Assembly (NCBI RefSeq): GCF_028737265.1
Contig: NZ_JAQZAK010000002.1
Span: forward strand, 806,001-870,000
DNA length: 64,000 nucleotides
Direction of reading: 5' to 3'
Origin: Actinomycetospora callitridis
GTDB lineage: Bacteria; Actinomycetota; Actinomycetes; Mycobacteriales; Pseudonocardiaceae
Shown in pieces: positions 49,627-58,095 of the stretch. The position numbers and the translations under genes are program-made. The notes beneath the pieces were generated by a model. The model did no database searches. It was not told where the DNA came from and saw only the letters and a list, made by a program, of their open reading frames with translations. The stretch's first letter is position 1. Every line of letters begins with the position of its first letter.

Positions 49627-50400
49627 TCACCGCGGCAGACGTCGCCAGGCCCACCGGGGCAGCAGGCGCAGGGCCGTGAACAGCACGCGCAGGGAGCCCG
49701 GCACCCAGACGACGTCGCGGCCCGTGGTCAGGGCGTCGGCGGTCGCGTCGGCCACCTGGCCCGGGGTGGACGACAACGGCGCGGGGTCGATCCCGCTGTC
49801 GGCGGTCATACGCCCGATCACGAACCCGGGGCGCACGAGCGTGAGGTGCACGCCGCTGCCGTGCAGGGCGTCCGCGAGGCCCGAGGCGAAGCCGTCGAGC
49901 CCGGCCTTCGCCGAGCCGTAGACGTAGTTGGCGCGCCGCACCCGCACGCCGGCCACCGACGAGAACACGACGATCTCGCCGCGGCCCCGGGCGCGCATGC
50001 GCGCGGCGACCTCGGTGAGCACCGCGACCTGCGCGGTGTAGTCGGTGTGCACGACGGCCGCAGCGTGCGCGGCGTCCCGCTCGGCGCGGGCCTGGTCGCC
50101 CAGCACGCCGAAGGCCAGCACGACGGTGTCGGGCAGCCCGTGCTCCGCCTCGACCGCGTCGAGCACGGCGGCCTGCGCTCCGAGGTCGTCGGCGTCGAAC
50201 TCCACGGTCGCGACCTCGGCGCCGGCGCTGCGCACCGCGGCGGTCTCGGCGGCCAGGTCGTCCGCGCGCCGTGCGGCGAGCACGACGGTGCCGGCGCGGC
50301 CGGAGGCGGCGAGACGGCAGGCGAGCGCCACCCCGATCTCGCTGCGGCCGCCGAGGACGAGCACGACCGGCGCGGGCGATTCAGCGATCCGATCAGCCAT
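49627..50400 (-). CDS. dprE2: DprE2-like short-chain reductase of decaprenyl-phospho-arabinose synthesis
   Basis: This 257-residue SDR has a VLGGRSEIGVALACRLA cofactor loop (GGxSEIG in place of TGxxxGIG), AFGVLGDQARAERDAA, SSVAGVRVRRANYVYGSAKA with Tyr and Lys of the active site, GLDGF and RPGFVIGRMTAD. The GG-SEIG loop, the RVRRANYVYGS-KAGLDGF block and the basic RLLPRWAWRRLPR end match mycobacterial DprE2, which reduces the 2-keto intermediate to decaprenyl-phospho-arabinose for arabinogalactan. No dprE1 partner is in view, so a related SDR with another substrate is possible. ATG start. Confidence 0.78.
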   Translation of the reverse strand: MADRIAESPAPVVLVLGGRSEIGVALACRLAASGRAGTVVLAARRADDLAAETAAVRSAGAEVATVEFDADDLGAQAAVLDAVEAEHGLPDTVVLAFGVLGDQARAERDAAHAAAVVHTDYTAQVAVLTEVAARMRARGRGEIVVFSSVAGVRVRRANYVYGSAKAGLDGFASGLADALHGSGVHLTLVRPGFVIGRMTADSGIDPAPLSSTPGQVADATADALTTGRDVVWVPGSLRVLFTALRLLPRWAWRRLPR

Positions 50401-50480
50401 CGCGGCAGCGTAGGCAGCGCACCCTCGCCCTGCGGCGCCCGGCCCCGTAGCGTCCGCGAGGACGAGGGAGGGCAGACGCG

Positions 50481-50804
50481 GTGAGGATGTTGCACGCGAT
50501 GGTCCCCCCGCACGCCCTCGACGACGTGCGGCGCGCCCTCGAGCGCCACGCCGTGCTCGGGATGACCATCTCGGAGGTGCGCGGCCCCACCTCGGGCGGC
50601 CGGCGTGCGATCCACCGGGGACAGGTCGTCGTCGACGAGTTCGCGCCCTGCCTGCGCATCGAGACGATCCTGCACGACGAGATCGTCGAGCGGGTGCTCG
50701 GCGAGGTCGCGGGCGCGGTGCACCCGGACGGGCGTCTGTGGGTGGTCCCGGTGGACCTCGTCACCCGCGTCCGCACCGGCGAACGCGGTGCCGACGCGGT
50801 GTAG
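50481..50804 (+). CDS. Orphan PII-like signalling protein
   Basis: This 107-residue protein has the ferredoxin-like fold of PII: DDVRRALERHAVLGMTISEV, RIETILHDEIVERVLGEVAG and the C-terminal VDLVTRVRTGERGADAV, close to the PII signature. The T-loop is short (GPTSGGRRAIHRGQVVVDEF) and the uridylylated Tyr of GlnB is replaced, so classical GlnD control is unlikely. No amtB, glnA or transporter is adjacent. It may be a PII-like sensor of nucleotides or bicarbonate, but no ligand can be named. GTG start after GAGGGAGGG. Confidence 0.8.
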   Translation: MRMLHAMVPPHALDDVRRALERHAVLGMTISEVRGPTSGGRRAIHRGQVVVDEFAPCLRIETILHDEIVERVLGEVAGAVHPDGRLWVVPVDLVTRVRTGERGADAV

Positions 50805-50928
50805 CTCGGGTGTAGGCGCTGTGACCCAGCGTGCCCAATGCACACGACCGTCCGTCGCATCGGCCGGTCCACTGGGCGGTATCGGGTGTCGTCGGCGTGC
50901 GCCCAGCGGCGAGGATCGGCGCCATCTG

Positions 50929-51936
50929 ATGGACGCCGCCACGGAGCGGGGTGGTGCGAGGGTGACTGTGTCGGAGATCCGCGGGCGACATCGCCGCGAC
51001 GTCGCGTCCCTCGAGCACGCAGCCCTCTTCTACGAGGGCGACGAGCAGTTCGTGCGGGGCGTGGTCGGTCACGTCCGTGCCGGCCTCGAGGTCGACGACG
51101 CGGTGGTCGTGGCGCTGCCCGACGCCCACCTGTCCCTCGTCCACGACGCGCTGGGCGACGACGCGCAGGCCGTGGTCCTCCAGGACGTGCGACGCCTGGG
51201 CCTCAACCCGGCGCGCCTGGTCCCCGCGCTGCAGAAGTTCGTCGAGGACCGTCCGGGGCGCCGTGTCCGCGCGGTCGGTGAGGCGCTGTGGCCCGACCGT
51301 CCGGCCGACGAGCGCGCCGCCTACCTGCAGCACGATGCGCTGACCAACCTCGCGTTCGCCGACCGTCCGGTGTCCGTGCTCTGCCCGTACGACACACGGC
51401 TCCTCGACGCGGACGGCCTCAGCGACGTCCGTGCGGCGCACCCGCTCGTCGTCGAGGACGGGACGCCCGTGGCCAACGCGGGCTTCGGCGACCCCCTGGT
51501 GCTCGCCGAGGCCGTCCTCGGCGTGCTGCCCGACGGGCCCGAGGAGAGCGAGACCCTCGTGTTCCGGCCGCCGCACGGCCCGCGCGCCGTGCGCCGGGCC
51601 GTCGCCGAGCACGCCACGGAGGCCGGGATGACGCCCGACCGCGTCACCGACTTCTGCCTGGCGGTGCACGAGGTCGCCCTCAACACGGTGGTGCACACGA
51701 ACGGATCGGGCATCCTCTCGCTCTGGCACACCGACGACCGGGTGGTCGCCGAGATCCAGGACTCGGGGTACGTCGACGACCCGCTCGTCGGGCGTCACCC
51801 GCCCGGCCCGTCGGACGGCCGCGGCTACGGGCTGTACCTCACCCATCACCTCTGCGACCTCGTCCGGCTGCACAGCACGCGCGACGGCGGGACGACGGTC
51901 CGGATGACGATGTACCTCGACGGGCCGCACCGCTAG
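50929..51936 (+). CDS. MEDS-domain sensor with anti-sigma-type ATPase domain
   Basis: This protein of about 335 residues joins an N-terminal MEDS domain (SLEHAALFYEGDEQFVRGVV and VSVLCPYDTRLLDADGL) to a C-terminal GHKL ATPase of RsbW type (FCLAVHEVALNTVVHTNGSG N-box, EIQDSGYVDDPL, GRGYGLYLTHHLCD G-box). MEDS is taken as a ligand or methanogen/methylotroph-type sensor; the ATPase would act as an anti-sigma kinase controlling a sigma factor not in view. The start could also be a GTG 11 codons on. It stands between the PII-like gene and a DinB-fold gene. Confidence 0.85.
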   Translation: MDAATERGGARVTVSEIRGRHRRDVASLEHAALFYEGDEQFVRGVVGHVRAGLEVDDAVVVALPDAHLSLVHDALGDDAQAVVLQDVRRLGLNPARLVPALQKFVEDRPGRRVRAVGEALWPDRPADERAAYLQHDALTNLAFADRPVSVLCPYDTRLLDADGLSDVRAAHPLVVEDGTPVANAGFGDPLVLAEAVLGVLPDGPEESETLVFRPPHGPRAVRRAVAEHATEAGMTPDRVTDFCLAVHEVALNTVVHTNGSGILSLWHTDDRVVAEIQDSGYVDDPLVGRHPPGPSDGRGYGLYLTHHLCDLVRLHSTRDGGTTVRMTMYLDGPHR

Positions 51937-51966
51937 CGTTCGCTCCCCCGATCCCTGGAGCGCGCC

Positions 51967-52602
51967 GTGGACCGTGCCCACCTGCAGGCCGCCGTGGAGG
52001 CCGAACGTCGTGCGCTGGCCGACGTCCTCGACACCCTCACCCCCGAGGAGTGGCGCTCGCCGTCGCTCTGCGCGGGATGGACCGTCCAGGACGTCGTCGC
52101 GCACATGACGCTCACCTCGCGGCTCACGCGCTTCCAGGCGGTCAAGGCGATGCTGGCCGCGCGGGGCGACATCAACCGGATGATCGACAGGTCGGCCCGC
52201 GGGCGGGCGGCGGAGTACTCCCCCGGCGAGCTCGCCGCCCAGTACCGGGAGACGATCTCCTCCGCGCAGCGTCCGCTGGGCACCCAGCCCGCGGACCCGC
52301 TCGTGGACGTCATGGTCCACGGTCAGGACATCACCCGGCCGCTCGGCCGCACGCTGGCGATGCCGCCCGAGCACGCGGCCCTCGCCCTCCACCACGTGTG
52401 CGCGTCGTCGTTCTACGGCGCCAAGAAGCGGCTCGAGGGTCTGCGCCTCGTCCCCACCGACATCGACGCGTCGTTCGGTGACGGGGACCGCGAGGTGCAC
52501 GGCCCGGCCGGTGAGCTGCTCCTGGTGGCGACGGGCCGCTCCGCCGGGCTCGCGGCCCTCTCCGGCCCCGGCGTGGAGGACGTGGCGGCGCGCGTCGGCT
52601 GA
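51967..52602 (+). CDS. Mycothiol-dependent maleylpyruvate isomerase-family protein (DinB fold)
   Basis: This 211-residue protein has a four-helix bundle with the His triad pattern: TPEEWRSPSLCAGWTVQDVV, AHMTLTSRLTRFQ and VMVHGQDITRPLG supply the metal ligands. The C-terminal part (DIDASFGDGDREVHGPAGEL) is the family beta extension. Such proteins use mycothiol in isomerase or transferase reactions in actinobacteria. The substrate is not predictable. GTG start six bases after a GGAGCGC run. Confidence 0.88.
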   Translation: MDRAHLQAAVEAERRALADVLDTLTPEEWRSPSLCAGWTVQDVVAHMTLTSRLTRFQAVKAMLAARGDINRMIDRSARGRAAEYSPGELAAQYRETISSAQRPLGTQPADPLVDVMVHGQDITRPLGRTLAMPPEHAALALHHVCASSFYGAKKRLEGLRLVPTDIDASFGDGDREVHGPAGELLLVATGRSAGLAALSGPGVEDVAARVG

Positions 52603-52627
52603 CCCTCACGCGGGCCCCGACGTCGGA

Positions 52628-52648
52628 AGCGGACCGGACATGTCCGCT
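52628..52648. promoter_or_regulatory. Inverted repeat before the VOC gene
   Basis: agcggac-cggacat-gtccgct is a perfect 7-bp inverted repeat that also contains the palindrome ggacatgtcc. It lies between the DinB-fold stop and the VOC start and could be an operator or a weak terminator. Confidence 0.35.
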
Positions 52649-52684
52649 CCTCCTGGTTTCCTGTCCCGGACCCGAGGAGGCGCC

Positions 52685-53089
52685 ATGTTGTCCCGATTCC
52701 CGCTCAACCCGGTCCTGCCCGCCCAGGACGGCGACCGTGCCCGGGCCTTCTACCGGGACGTCCTGGGCCTCACGCTCGTGTCGGGGCCGCACGACGACCC
52801 GATGATGTTCACCGCCGCCGAGGGCACACGCGTCCTCGTCACCGAGATCCCGGACCGGACCCCGTCCGACCACGCCGTCGTCGCGTTCCTCGTCGACGGT
52901 CTCGACGAGATCGTCGAGGAGCTCCTGCGCCGGGGCGTCTCGTTCCGCGACCCCGGCGCCGAGCGCGGGTCCTTCGCCGGGCAGGCCGGCCGCGCCGAGG
53001 GGGTGATCACGGACTACGGGCCGGTGCGCAGCACGTGGTTCCACGACTCCGAGGGCAACGTCCTGGCGCTCAACGAGATCGTCGGCTGA
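52685..53089 (+). CDS. VOC/glyoxalase-fold protein
   Basis: This 134-residue protein consists of paired beta-alpha-beta VOC modules: FPLNPVLPAQDGDRARAFYR, then DVLGLTLVSGPHDDPMMF, and a second module ending STWFHDSEGNVLALNEI. The metal-ligand pattern is only partly kept. Members are dioxygenases, isomerases or resistance proteins; none can be assigned. ATG with a GAGGAGGCG site. A second VOC gene follows 29 bases later. Confidence 0.85.
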   Translation: MLSRFPLNPVLPAQDGDRARAFYRDVLGLTLVSGPHDDPMMFTAAEGTRVLVTEIPDRTPSDHAVVAFLVDGLDEIVEELLRRGVSFRDPGAERGSFAGQAGRAEGVITDYGPVRSTWFHDSEGNVLALNEIVG

Positions 53090-53118
53090 GCCCTTGCCCG
53101 CGGGTGGATGCTGACCCC

Positions 53119-53490
53119 GTGGACGGTCGGCTGATGGGGTTCGTCGGGGTCTCCGACCTCGACGCCGCACAGGAGTTCTACGGCGGCGTCCTGGGGCTCG
53201 ACCTGGTCGACGAGCGACCGTTCGCACTGGTCGCCGACGTCGGCGGGACGATGCTGCGGATCACCGCCGTGGACGTCCCCGCCGCCGCGCCCTACACGGT
53301 GCTCGGCTGGGCCGTCGACGACATCGCCGCCGCCGTGGACGAGCTCGCCGGGCGCGGGGTGATCTTCACCCGCTACGAGGGCATGGGCCAGGACGAGCGA
53401 GGCGTCTGGTCGGCGCCGGGCGGCACGAAGATCGCGTGGTTCCTCGACCCGGACGGCAACAACCTCTCGCTGGCCGAGCTCACGGTCTGA
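53119..53490 (+). CDS. VOC/glyoxalase-fold protein
   Basis: This 123-residue VOC protein has GFVGVSDLDAAQEFYGGVLG, VLGWAVDDIAAAVDELAGRG and the closing KIAWFLDPDGNNLSLAEL motif with the Glu ligand. It is adjacent to and co-directional with another VOC gene, possibly forming a pair. The start is GTG 53119 or ATG 53134. A hairpin shared with the tRNA-Tyr gene terminates it. Confidence 0.85.
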   Translation: MDGRLMGFVGVSDLDAAQEFYGGVLGLDLVDERPFALVADVGGTMLRITAVDVPAAAPYTVLGWAVDDIAAAVDELAGRGVIFTRYEGMGQDERGVWSAPGGTKIAWFLDPDGNNLSLAELTV

Positions 53491-53500
53491 GAATGGAGAA

Positions 53501-53531
53501 AGCCCCTGACCGTTCGTGCTGGTCAGGGGCT
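53501..53531. terminator. Terminator shared by the VOC gene and tRNA-Tyr
   Basis: agcccctgacc and its exact complement form an 11-bp stem with a 9-base loop, just after the VOC stop and, on the minus strand, directly after the tRNA 3' end. Confidence 0.8.
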
Positions 53532-53534
53532 CGG

Positions 53535-53615
53535 TGGCGGGTGAAGGATTCGAACCTTCGAAGCTTTCGCGACGGATTTACAGTCCGCTCCCATTGGCCG
53601 CTCGGGCAACCCGCC
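53535..53615 (-). tRNA. tRNA-Tyr (GUA anticodon)
   Basis: On the minus strand the gene starts ggcgggttgcccgagcggcc and ends ttcgaatccttcacccgcca. The acceptor stem GGCGGGT/ACCCGCC pairs fully, the anticodon loop is ACTGTAAAT (GUA), there is a long class II variable arm, and the T-loop is GGTTCGAATCC. The discriminator base is A and CCA is not encoded. It is not associated with the AICE, which sits elsewhere. Confidence 0.95.
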
Positions 53616-53726
53616 AGGGTGTGCCACCCCGCAGGATGACGTCGGCAAGAATACAGATGCCGGCTCGCCGTCGATGCAGGCGGCCCCCCGGTGCGCACGC
53701 CCGGCCGACACGTCAGGAGGACGACG

Positions 53727-54218
53727 ATGGCCAACCCCTCGTTCGACGTCGTGAGCAAGGTCGACCGCCAGGAGGTCGACAACGCGCTCAACCAGGCGAG
53801 CAAGGAACTCTCACAGCGATTCGACTTCCGCGGCACCGGCGCCGACGTCTCCTGGGCCGGCGAGGAGGCGATCACCGTCAGCGCCGAGACCGAGGAGCGC
53901 TGCAACGCCGCGATCGACGTCTTCAAGGAGAAGCTGATCAAGCGCGGCATCTCGTTGAAGGCCTTCGACATCGGTGAGCCCGGACTCTCGGGCAAGGCCT
54001 ACAAGGTCACCGGGACCCTGGTGCAGGGCATCAGCAAGGACAAGGGCAAGGAGATCTCGAAGGCCATCCGGGACGAGGGTCCCAAGGGCATCCAGGCCCA
54101 GATGCAGGACGATCAGCTCCGGGTGACGGGCAAGAAGAAGGACGACCTCCAGGCCGTCATCTCCCTGCTCAAGGAGCGCGACTTCGAGATCGCGCTGCAG
54201 TTCACCAACTACCGCTGA
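53727..54218 (+). CDS. yajQ: YajQ-family cyclic-di-GMP/nucleotide-binding protein
   Basis: This 163-residue YajQ/UPF0234 protein has the opening [52 protein letters not shown] and [20 protein letters not shown]. The family binds nucleic acid and, in some bacteria, cyclic-di-GMP as a transcription co-factor. ATG with AGGAGG. It follows tRNA-Tyr on the opposite strand and overlaps the convergent small gene by ten bases. Confidence 0.95.
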   Translation: MANPSFDVVSKVDRQEVDNALNQASKELSQRFDFRGTGADVSWAGEEAITVSAETEERCNAAIDVFKEKLIKRGISLKAFDIGEPGLSGKAYKVTGTLVQGISKDKGKEISKAIRDEGPKGIQAQMQDDQLRVTGKKKDDLQAVISLLKERDFEIALQFTNYR

Positions 54219-54493
54219 TCCTCGGCGGCCAGCACCTGGGCGGCGAGGCGGGCGATCAACCCGTCCTCGGCGGGCTCGACACCGAAGTCCGCGCAGGAAC
54301 GCAGCTCACGCTCGACCAGCTCGCCGAGGGCTCCGGGATACAGCCGACGCGCGCGTAGCGCGGCCGCGGTGAAGCGTGCGCTCTGCTCGAAGGCCAGGGC
54401 GTCAGCATCTCCCTCGAGGTGTGTCCGTGGCAGGACCGACGCCGTCGCCCGGGTGCCGTGCACGAGCGACGTCGCCCACGTGGGCACGGTCAC
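54209..54493 (-). CDS. Small helical protein, paralogue 2 of a tandem pair
   Basis: This 94-residue protein shares with its upstream neighbour the core [20 protein letters not shown] followed by A-D-L--RLAA. No family is recognised; the pattern suggests a short helical regulator or dimerisation unit. Its GTG overlaps the neighbour's stop as GTGA, so the two are co-translated and could form a heterodimer. Its stop overlaps yajQ. Confidence 0.65.
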   Translation of the reverse strand: MTVPTWATSLVHGTRATASVLPRTHLEGDADALAFEQSARFTAAALRARRLYPGALGELVERELRSCADFGVEPAEDGLIARLAAQVLAAEDQR

Positions 54494-54741
54494 CGTGTGC
54501 TCCGTGCGTCTGCTCCACGCCGGATCTCCGCTGCGAGCCGCGGGAGGAGCCTGTCCGCGGCGAGACGGAAGCCGAACTCCGCGAAGGCCCGGAGCTCCCG
54601 GTGCACGAGCTCGCCGAGCGCCCCCGGGTACACCGCCAGCGCCCGCTCCGCTGCCTCGAGGTACTGCCTCCGCTCGAACGATGTGAGCGCCTCGTCGCGG
54701 GCACCGCGCCTGCCGCTGTCGAGAAGTGCCGTCATCTCCAT
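54490..54741 (-). CDS. Small helical protein, paralogue 1 of a tandem pair
   Basis: This 83-residue protein has [20 protein letters not shown] then A-DRLLPRLAAEI, aligned without gaps to the protein at 54209-54493 over about 40 residues. The first 25 residues are polar. Function is unknown. It is the first gene of the pair; the ATG sits just after a GGCGAGATGGAG run. Confidence 0.65.
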   Translation of the reverse strand: MEMTALLDSGRRGARDEALTSFERRQYLEAAERALAVYPGALGELVHRELRAFAEFGFRLAADRLLPRLAAEIRRGADARSTR

Positions 54742-54882
54742 CTCGCCCCCCGGTAGCTGATCTGACCGGACGCATTGTCACGTCGAGTAGCCGACCGCGG
54801 TCAATGCTCCTCCAGCGTCCGAATGCGACGGGGCGGGAAGTACGTAGCGTGATGACTGTCGGGGCAGCGCGACCCGAGCCAG

Positions 54883-55605
54883 CTAGGCCCGGCGGTGGCG
54901 GCCGCCGGCCAGGGCGTGGCGGGCACCGACCGCGCCGGCGACGGCCGCGGAGCCGAGCAGGCCGTAGGTCAGCAGGTCCGGGACACCCGCCGGGGCGCTG
55001 CCGTCGCCGGCCTCCACGCCGCCGACGGGGTAGGCCGGCGTGCTGTCGTGGGTCTCCGGGGCGCTCTCGTGCTCGGTCACCGCGGCGGGCACGGTCTCCA
55101 CGTCGTCGGCGTAGCCGAACGACTCGCAGGCGATGCCGTCGTCGTCGGCGTCGAGCCGCTCGGGGTCGCTGGGGTCGTCGTCGAGGACGGCCTGCGCCTC
55201 GGCCTGTGAGTCGAAGTCGGCGCAGTCGCGGTCGCGGGTGCTGGTCGAGCTCTCGTCGGACGTGTCCGCGGCGGTCCAGGTGGTCCCGGACGAGTGGCGC
55301 GTCGACGGGGCCGGGTCGGCCGGCGCGTCGTCGTCCAGGGAGACGTCGTTGATCACCGGACGGTGGGGCAGGGTCTCGCACGCCTCGCCGTCGTCGTCGC
55401 GGTCCAGGCCGTTCGGGTCGGCGGAGTTGCCGTCGAGAACCTCCTGCGCGTCCTCCTGGTACTGGAAGTCGCTGCAGTTCTTGTCCCCGGGCCCGGCCGC
55501 GAACGCGGCGCCCGCACCGGGGCCGACGGCCGCCAGCAGCGTCAGCCCGCCGAGGGCGGCGACGTGGAGGCGACGGGTCCGGCGAGCGGCGCGGTGAGCA
55601 GGCAC
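54883..55605 (-). CDS. Secreted or anchored protein with two excalibur calcium-binding domains
   Basis: This 240-residue protein has a signal peptide (basic AHRAARRTRRL then ALGGLTLLAAVGPGAGAAFA, cut near AFAAG) and two excalibur domains. The first is CSDFQYQEDAQEVLD to DRDDDGEACETL and the second CADFDSQAEAQAVLD to DADDDGIACESF, each with the DxDxDGxxCE loop and a Cys pair. A Thr/Ser/Glu-rich linker and a C-terminal hydrophobic helix (LLTYGLLGSAAVAGAVGA) with an Arg-rich end suggest surface anchoring without an LPxTG motif. GTG start after GGGGGA. A cell-wall calcium-binding role is inferred. Confidence 0.88.
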   Translation of the reverse strand: MPAHRAARRTRRLHVAALGGLTLLAAVGPGAGAAFAAGPGDKNCSDFQYQEDAQEVLDGNSADPNGLDRDDDGEACETLPHRPVINDVSLDDDAPADPAPSTRHSSGTTWTAADTSDESSTSTRDRDCADFDSQAEAQAVLDDDPSDPERLDADDDGIACESFGYADDVETVPAAVTEHESAPETHDSTPAYPVGGVEAGDGSAPAGVPDLLTYGLLGSAAVAGAVGARHALAGGRHRRA

Positions 55606-55806
55606 GATGATTCCCCCGAGGATGATGTGGCTGAGTGATGATCTGGTTCGAGTGCGACCGCACTCACCGCCACTGTCGCCGGGGGCCTCGAGGACGTTAG
55701 GGGATTCCCGGACAACCACTCGTCAGGGTCGTTGCGGCCCGTCGCAGGCAACCGGGACGGCTCCCGCACGTCGGGCGACGGTGACGGCGTGGAGAGGGAG
55801 GACGGC

Positions 55807-57150
55807 ATGGGCGAACGCGTGGTCGTCGTCGGTGGGGGGTTCGCCGGCGCGAGCGTGGCGCGGCGGCTGGAGAAGCTCGCGCCGTCCGCCGACGTCCGTC
55901 TCGTCTGCCCCGACGACTACATGCTCTACCTCCCGCTGCTGCCCCAGGTGGCGGCCGGCGTGCTGCCGCCGCGGGCCGCGGTGGTGTCGCTGTCACGGCG
56001 ACTGAGGCGCACGATGCTGCTGCCCGGACGGGCGACGGGCGTCGACCTCGACGCGCGCCGGGTGCTCGTCCACAGCATCACCGGCCGCGACCACGTGCTC
56101 GCCTACGACCGGCTCGTGCTCGCGCCGGGCAGCGTCACGAAGGTCATGGAGATCCCGGGGCTGCGGGAGTACGGGCGGGGGTGCAAGACCCTGGCCGAGG
56201 CCACGTTCCTGCGCGACCACGTCCTGACCCAGCTCGAGGTCGCCAACGCCTCCACCGACCCCGACGAACGCGCGCGGCGCTGCCGCTTCGTCGTCGTGGG
56301 CGGGGGCTACGCGGGGGTCGAGACCGCGGCGAACATGCAGCTGATGACCACCGCCCTCGCACGGCGGTTCCCCCGTCTCGACCCGTCGCTCATGCAGTGG
56401 CACGTCGTGCAGCACCACGACGGGCTCCTGCCCGGCATGGGCAACCGTCTCGGCGACGACACCCGTCGGGTGCTCGAGGCCCGCGGGGTCCACGTCGATC
56501 TCGTCACGAGCCTGACCGCCGCGGACGACGAGTCCGTGACGCTCTCCGACGGACGCCGTCTCGCCACCTCGACCCTGATCTGGACCGCCGGCGTCGCGCC
56601 CAGCCCGCTCGTGGGGAACCTCGACGCCGCGACCGAGCACGGCCGGCTGGTCGTCGGGGCCGACCTCGCGGTGCCCGGCCGCCCGGAGGTGGTCGCGCTC
56701 GGCGATGCCGCGGCCGTCCCGGACCTCGCCACCGGCGGTGGCGCGACCTGCCCGCCCACCGCGCAGCACGCCACGCGCCAGGCGCCGGTGGCCGCGGAGA
56801 ACGTGGCGGCGAGCCTCGCCGGACGACCGACCCGCGACTACCGCCACCGCGACCTCGGGCTCGTCGTCGACCTCGGCGGCAGCGACGCCGTCGCCAAGCC
56901 CCTGGGATTCGACCTCGCCGGTCTGCCGGCCGCGGCCGTGACCAGCGCGTACCACCTGTGGGCGCTCCGGTCTCCGGCCGCCGTCGCCCGCGTCGCCACC
57001 AACTGGGCGCTGCGGGCGGTGGAGGGTCAGAACCCCGTGCGGCTCGGCTTCCTCACCGGCCGCAGCGGGCGCCTCGGGGAGTTCGAGCACACCGACGACT
57101 ACCTCGACCAGGCTCAGGTGCGCGCCGCGATCGCCGCCGTCCCGGGCTGA
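55807..57150 (+). CDS. NDH-2-type NADH dehydrogenase / FAD oxidoreductase
   Basis: This 447-residue two-dinucleotide-fold flavoprotein has VVVVGGGFAGASVARRLEKL for FAD, CRFVVVGGGYAGVETAANMQ for NADH (about residues 163-180), LIWTAGVAPSPL and VVALGDAAAVPDL. The C-terminal part (VTSAYHLWALRSPAAVARVATNW) has the amphipathic helices used for membrane association in type II NADH dehydrogenases. It would oxidise NADH and reduce menaquinone without pumping protons. The ATG has GAGGGAGGA upstream. Its 3' end overlaps the convergent Clp-N gene by 37 bases. Confidence 0.88.
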   Translation: MGERVVVVGGGFAGASVARRLEKLAPSADVRLVCPDDYMLYLPLLPQVAAGVLPPRAAVVSLSRRLRRTMLLPGRATGVDLDARRVLVHSITGRDHVLAYDRLVLAPGSVTKVMEIPGLREYGRGCKTLAEATFLRDHVLTQLEVANASTDPDERARRCRFVVVGGGYAGVETAANMQLMTTALARRFPRLDPSLMQWHVVQHHDGLLPGMGNRLGDDTRRVLEARGVHVDLVTSLTAADDESVTLSDGRRLATSTLIWTAGVAPSPLVGNLDAATEHGRLVVGADLAVPGRPEVVALGDAAAVPDLATGGGATCPPTAQHATRQAPVAAENVAASLAGRPTRDYRHRDLGLVVDLGGSDAVAKPLGFDLAGLPAAAVTSAYHLWALRSPAAVARVATNWALRAVEGQNPVRLGFLTGRSGRLGEFEHTDDYLDQAQVRAAIAAVPG

Positions 57151-57572
57151 GCGAGGTCGCTGCGGGCGCCGGCGACGACGGGCTCGACGTCGAGTCCCAG
57201 TGCGCGCAGGAGCCGCGGCGCGTCCTCGGCGTCGTCCGCCAGGACACCGAGCAGGAGGTGCCGCACACCCACCGTCGGCTCGGCGGCCTCGTCGGCCAGC
57301 CGGATTGCCGTGGCGAGGGCGAACACGGCACCGGGGCGCCACGGCCGGTACCCGGGATCGCGGTAGCCGACGCCGGAGGCGGCGAGCCACGCGCGGGCCC
57401 GACCGAGGTCGAGGCCGTCGAGCAGCCCGCCGCCGTGGTCGCGTTCGTCGCGCGCGACGGCGAGCAGGAGGTGCGCGGTGCCGAGGCGGGTGTCGCCGCT
57501 GCGGGCCGCCTCCTGCTCGGCGCGGACGAAGACGCGGGTGGCCCGGGCGGTCTGGCGTGAGCTGAGGTCCAT
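57114..57572 (-). CDS. Clp N-terminal domain protein (ClpS/ClpC adaptor-like)
   Basis: This 152-residue protein contains two Clp-N repeats (ARATRVFVRAEQEAARSGDT-LGTAHLLLAV and TAIRLADEAAEPTVGVRHLLLGVL), the domain found at the N-terminus of ClpA/ClpC chaperones, without an ATPase. Stand-alone Clp-N proteins may act as substrate or adaptor modules. It overlaps the NDH-2 gene tail to tail. ATG at 57572. Confidence 0.85.
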   Translation of the reverse strand: MDLSSRQTARATRVFVRAEQEAARSGDTRLGTAHLLLAVARDERDHGGGLLDGLDLGRARAWLAASGVGYRDPGYRPWRPGAVFALATAIRLADEAAEPTVGVRHLLLGVLADDAEDAPRLLRALGLDVEPVVAGARSDLAQPGTAAIAART

Positions 57573-57639
57573 GGACCCACGGTGGCGGTGGCGTCGGCGG
57601 TGCGCCTCGGGGTCGGCCCCCGATCGACGTCGGGGTTCC

Positions 57640-58095
57640 TCACCACTCCTTGGCGTAGTAGTAGCTCGGTTCCGTCGCCCCGGGTTCGATGAAGGCGTAG
57701 CCGTGGGCGGCGTAGAAGCGCCGGGCGTCGGTGTCCTCGCCGTCGACGTTGACCTCGACGATCCGGCCGCCGCGATTCCTGGCGAGCGCCTCGACGGCCG
57801 ACAGCAGCGCGTGCCCGATCCGCCGGCCGCGGAGATCGGGGCGCACGTAGAGCTCGTCGAGCAGGGCCACCGGGGCGTCGAACCAGACGTTGGGCCGGAA
57901 CGACACGACGGCGAGCCCGTCGGGCGGGTCGCCGTGGAGCAGGGCGACGAGGTCGTCCCCGGCCAGCAGCGTCCGCAGCCGCCCGGCCAGGACGTCGGCG
58001 CCGGGGGTCGGGGTGTCGAACTCCGTGTTGAAGTCGTGGAGCAGGGCCCCGACCGCGGCAGCGTCCGCGACCCCGGCCCGCCGGACGTCAGCCAC
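57640..58095 (-). CDS. GNAT-family N-acetyltransferase
   Basis: This 151-residue GNAT fold has ALLDELYVRPDLRGRRIGHA with the R-x-x-G-x-G/A acetyl-CoA loop, EVNVDGEDTDARRFYAAHGY and a C-terminal YYYAKEW. The acceptor is unknown. The GTG overlaps the stop of the frameshifted VOC gene by eight bases, so the pair was one operon. Confidence 0.88.
   Translation of the reverse strand: MADVRRAGVADAAAVGALLHDFNTEFDTPTPGADVLAGRLRTLLAGDDLVALLHGDPPDGLAVVSFRPNVWFDAPVALLDELYVRPDLRGRRIGHALLSAVEALARNRGGRIVEVNVDGEDTDARRFYAAHGYAFIEPGATEPSYYYAKEW

Noticed and set aside
53535..53615. tRNA-Tyr as the AICE attachment site
   Set aside because: The element lies 20 kb away and its direct repeats match the fadD 3' end; no tRNA fragment is duplicated.
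53516..53977. Plus-strand open frame crossing the tRNA-Tyr gene
   Set aside because: The first part is antisense tRNA-Tyr sequence and the rest is an out-of-frame shadow of yajQ.
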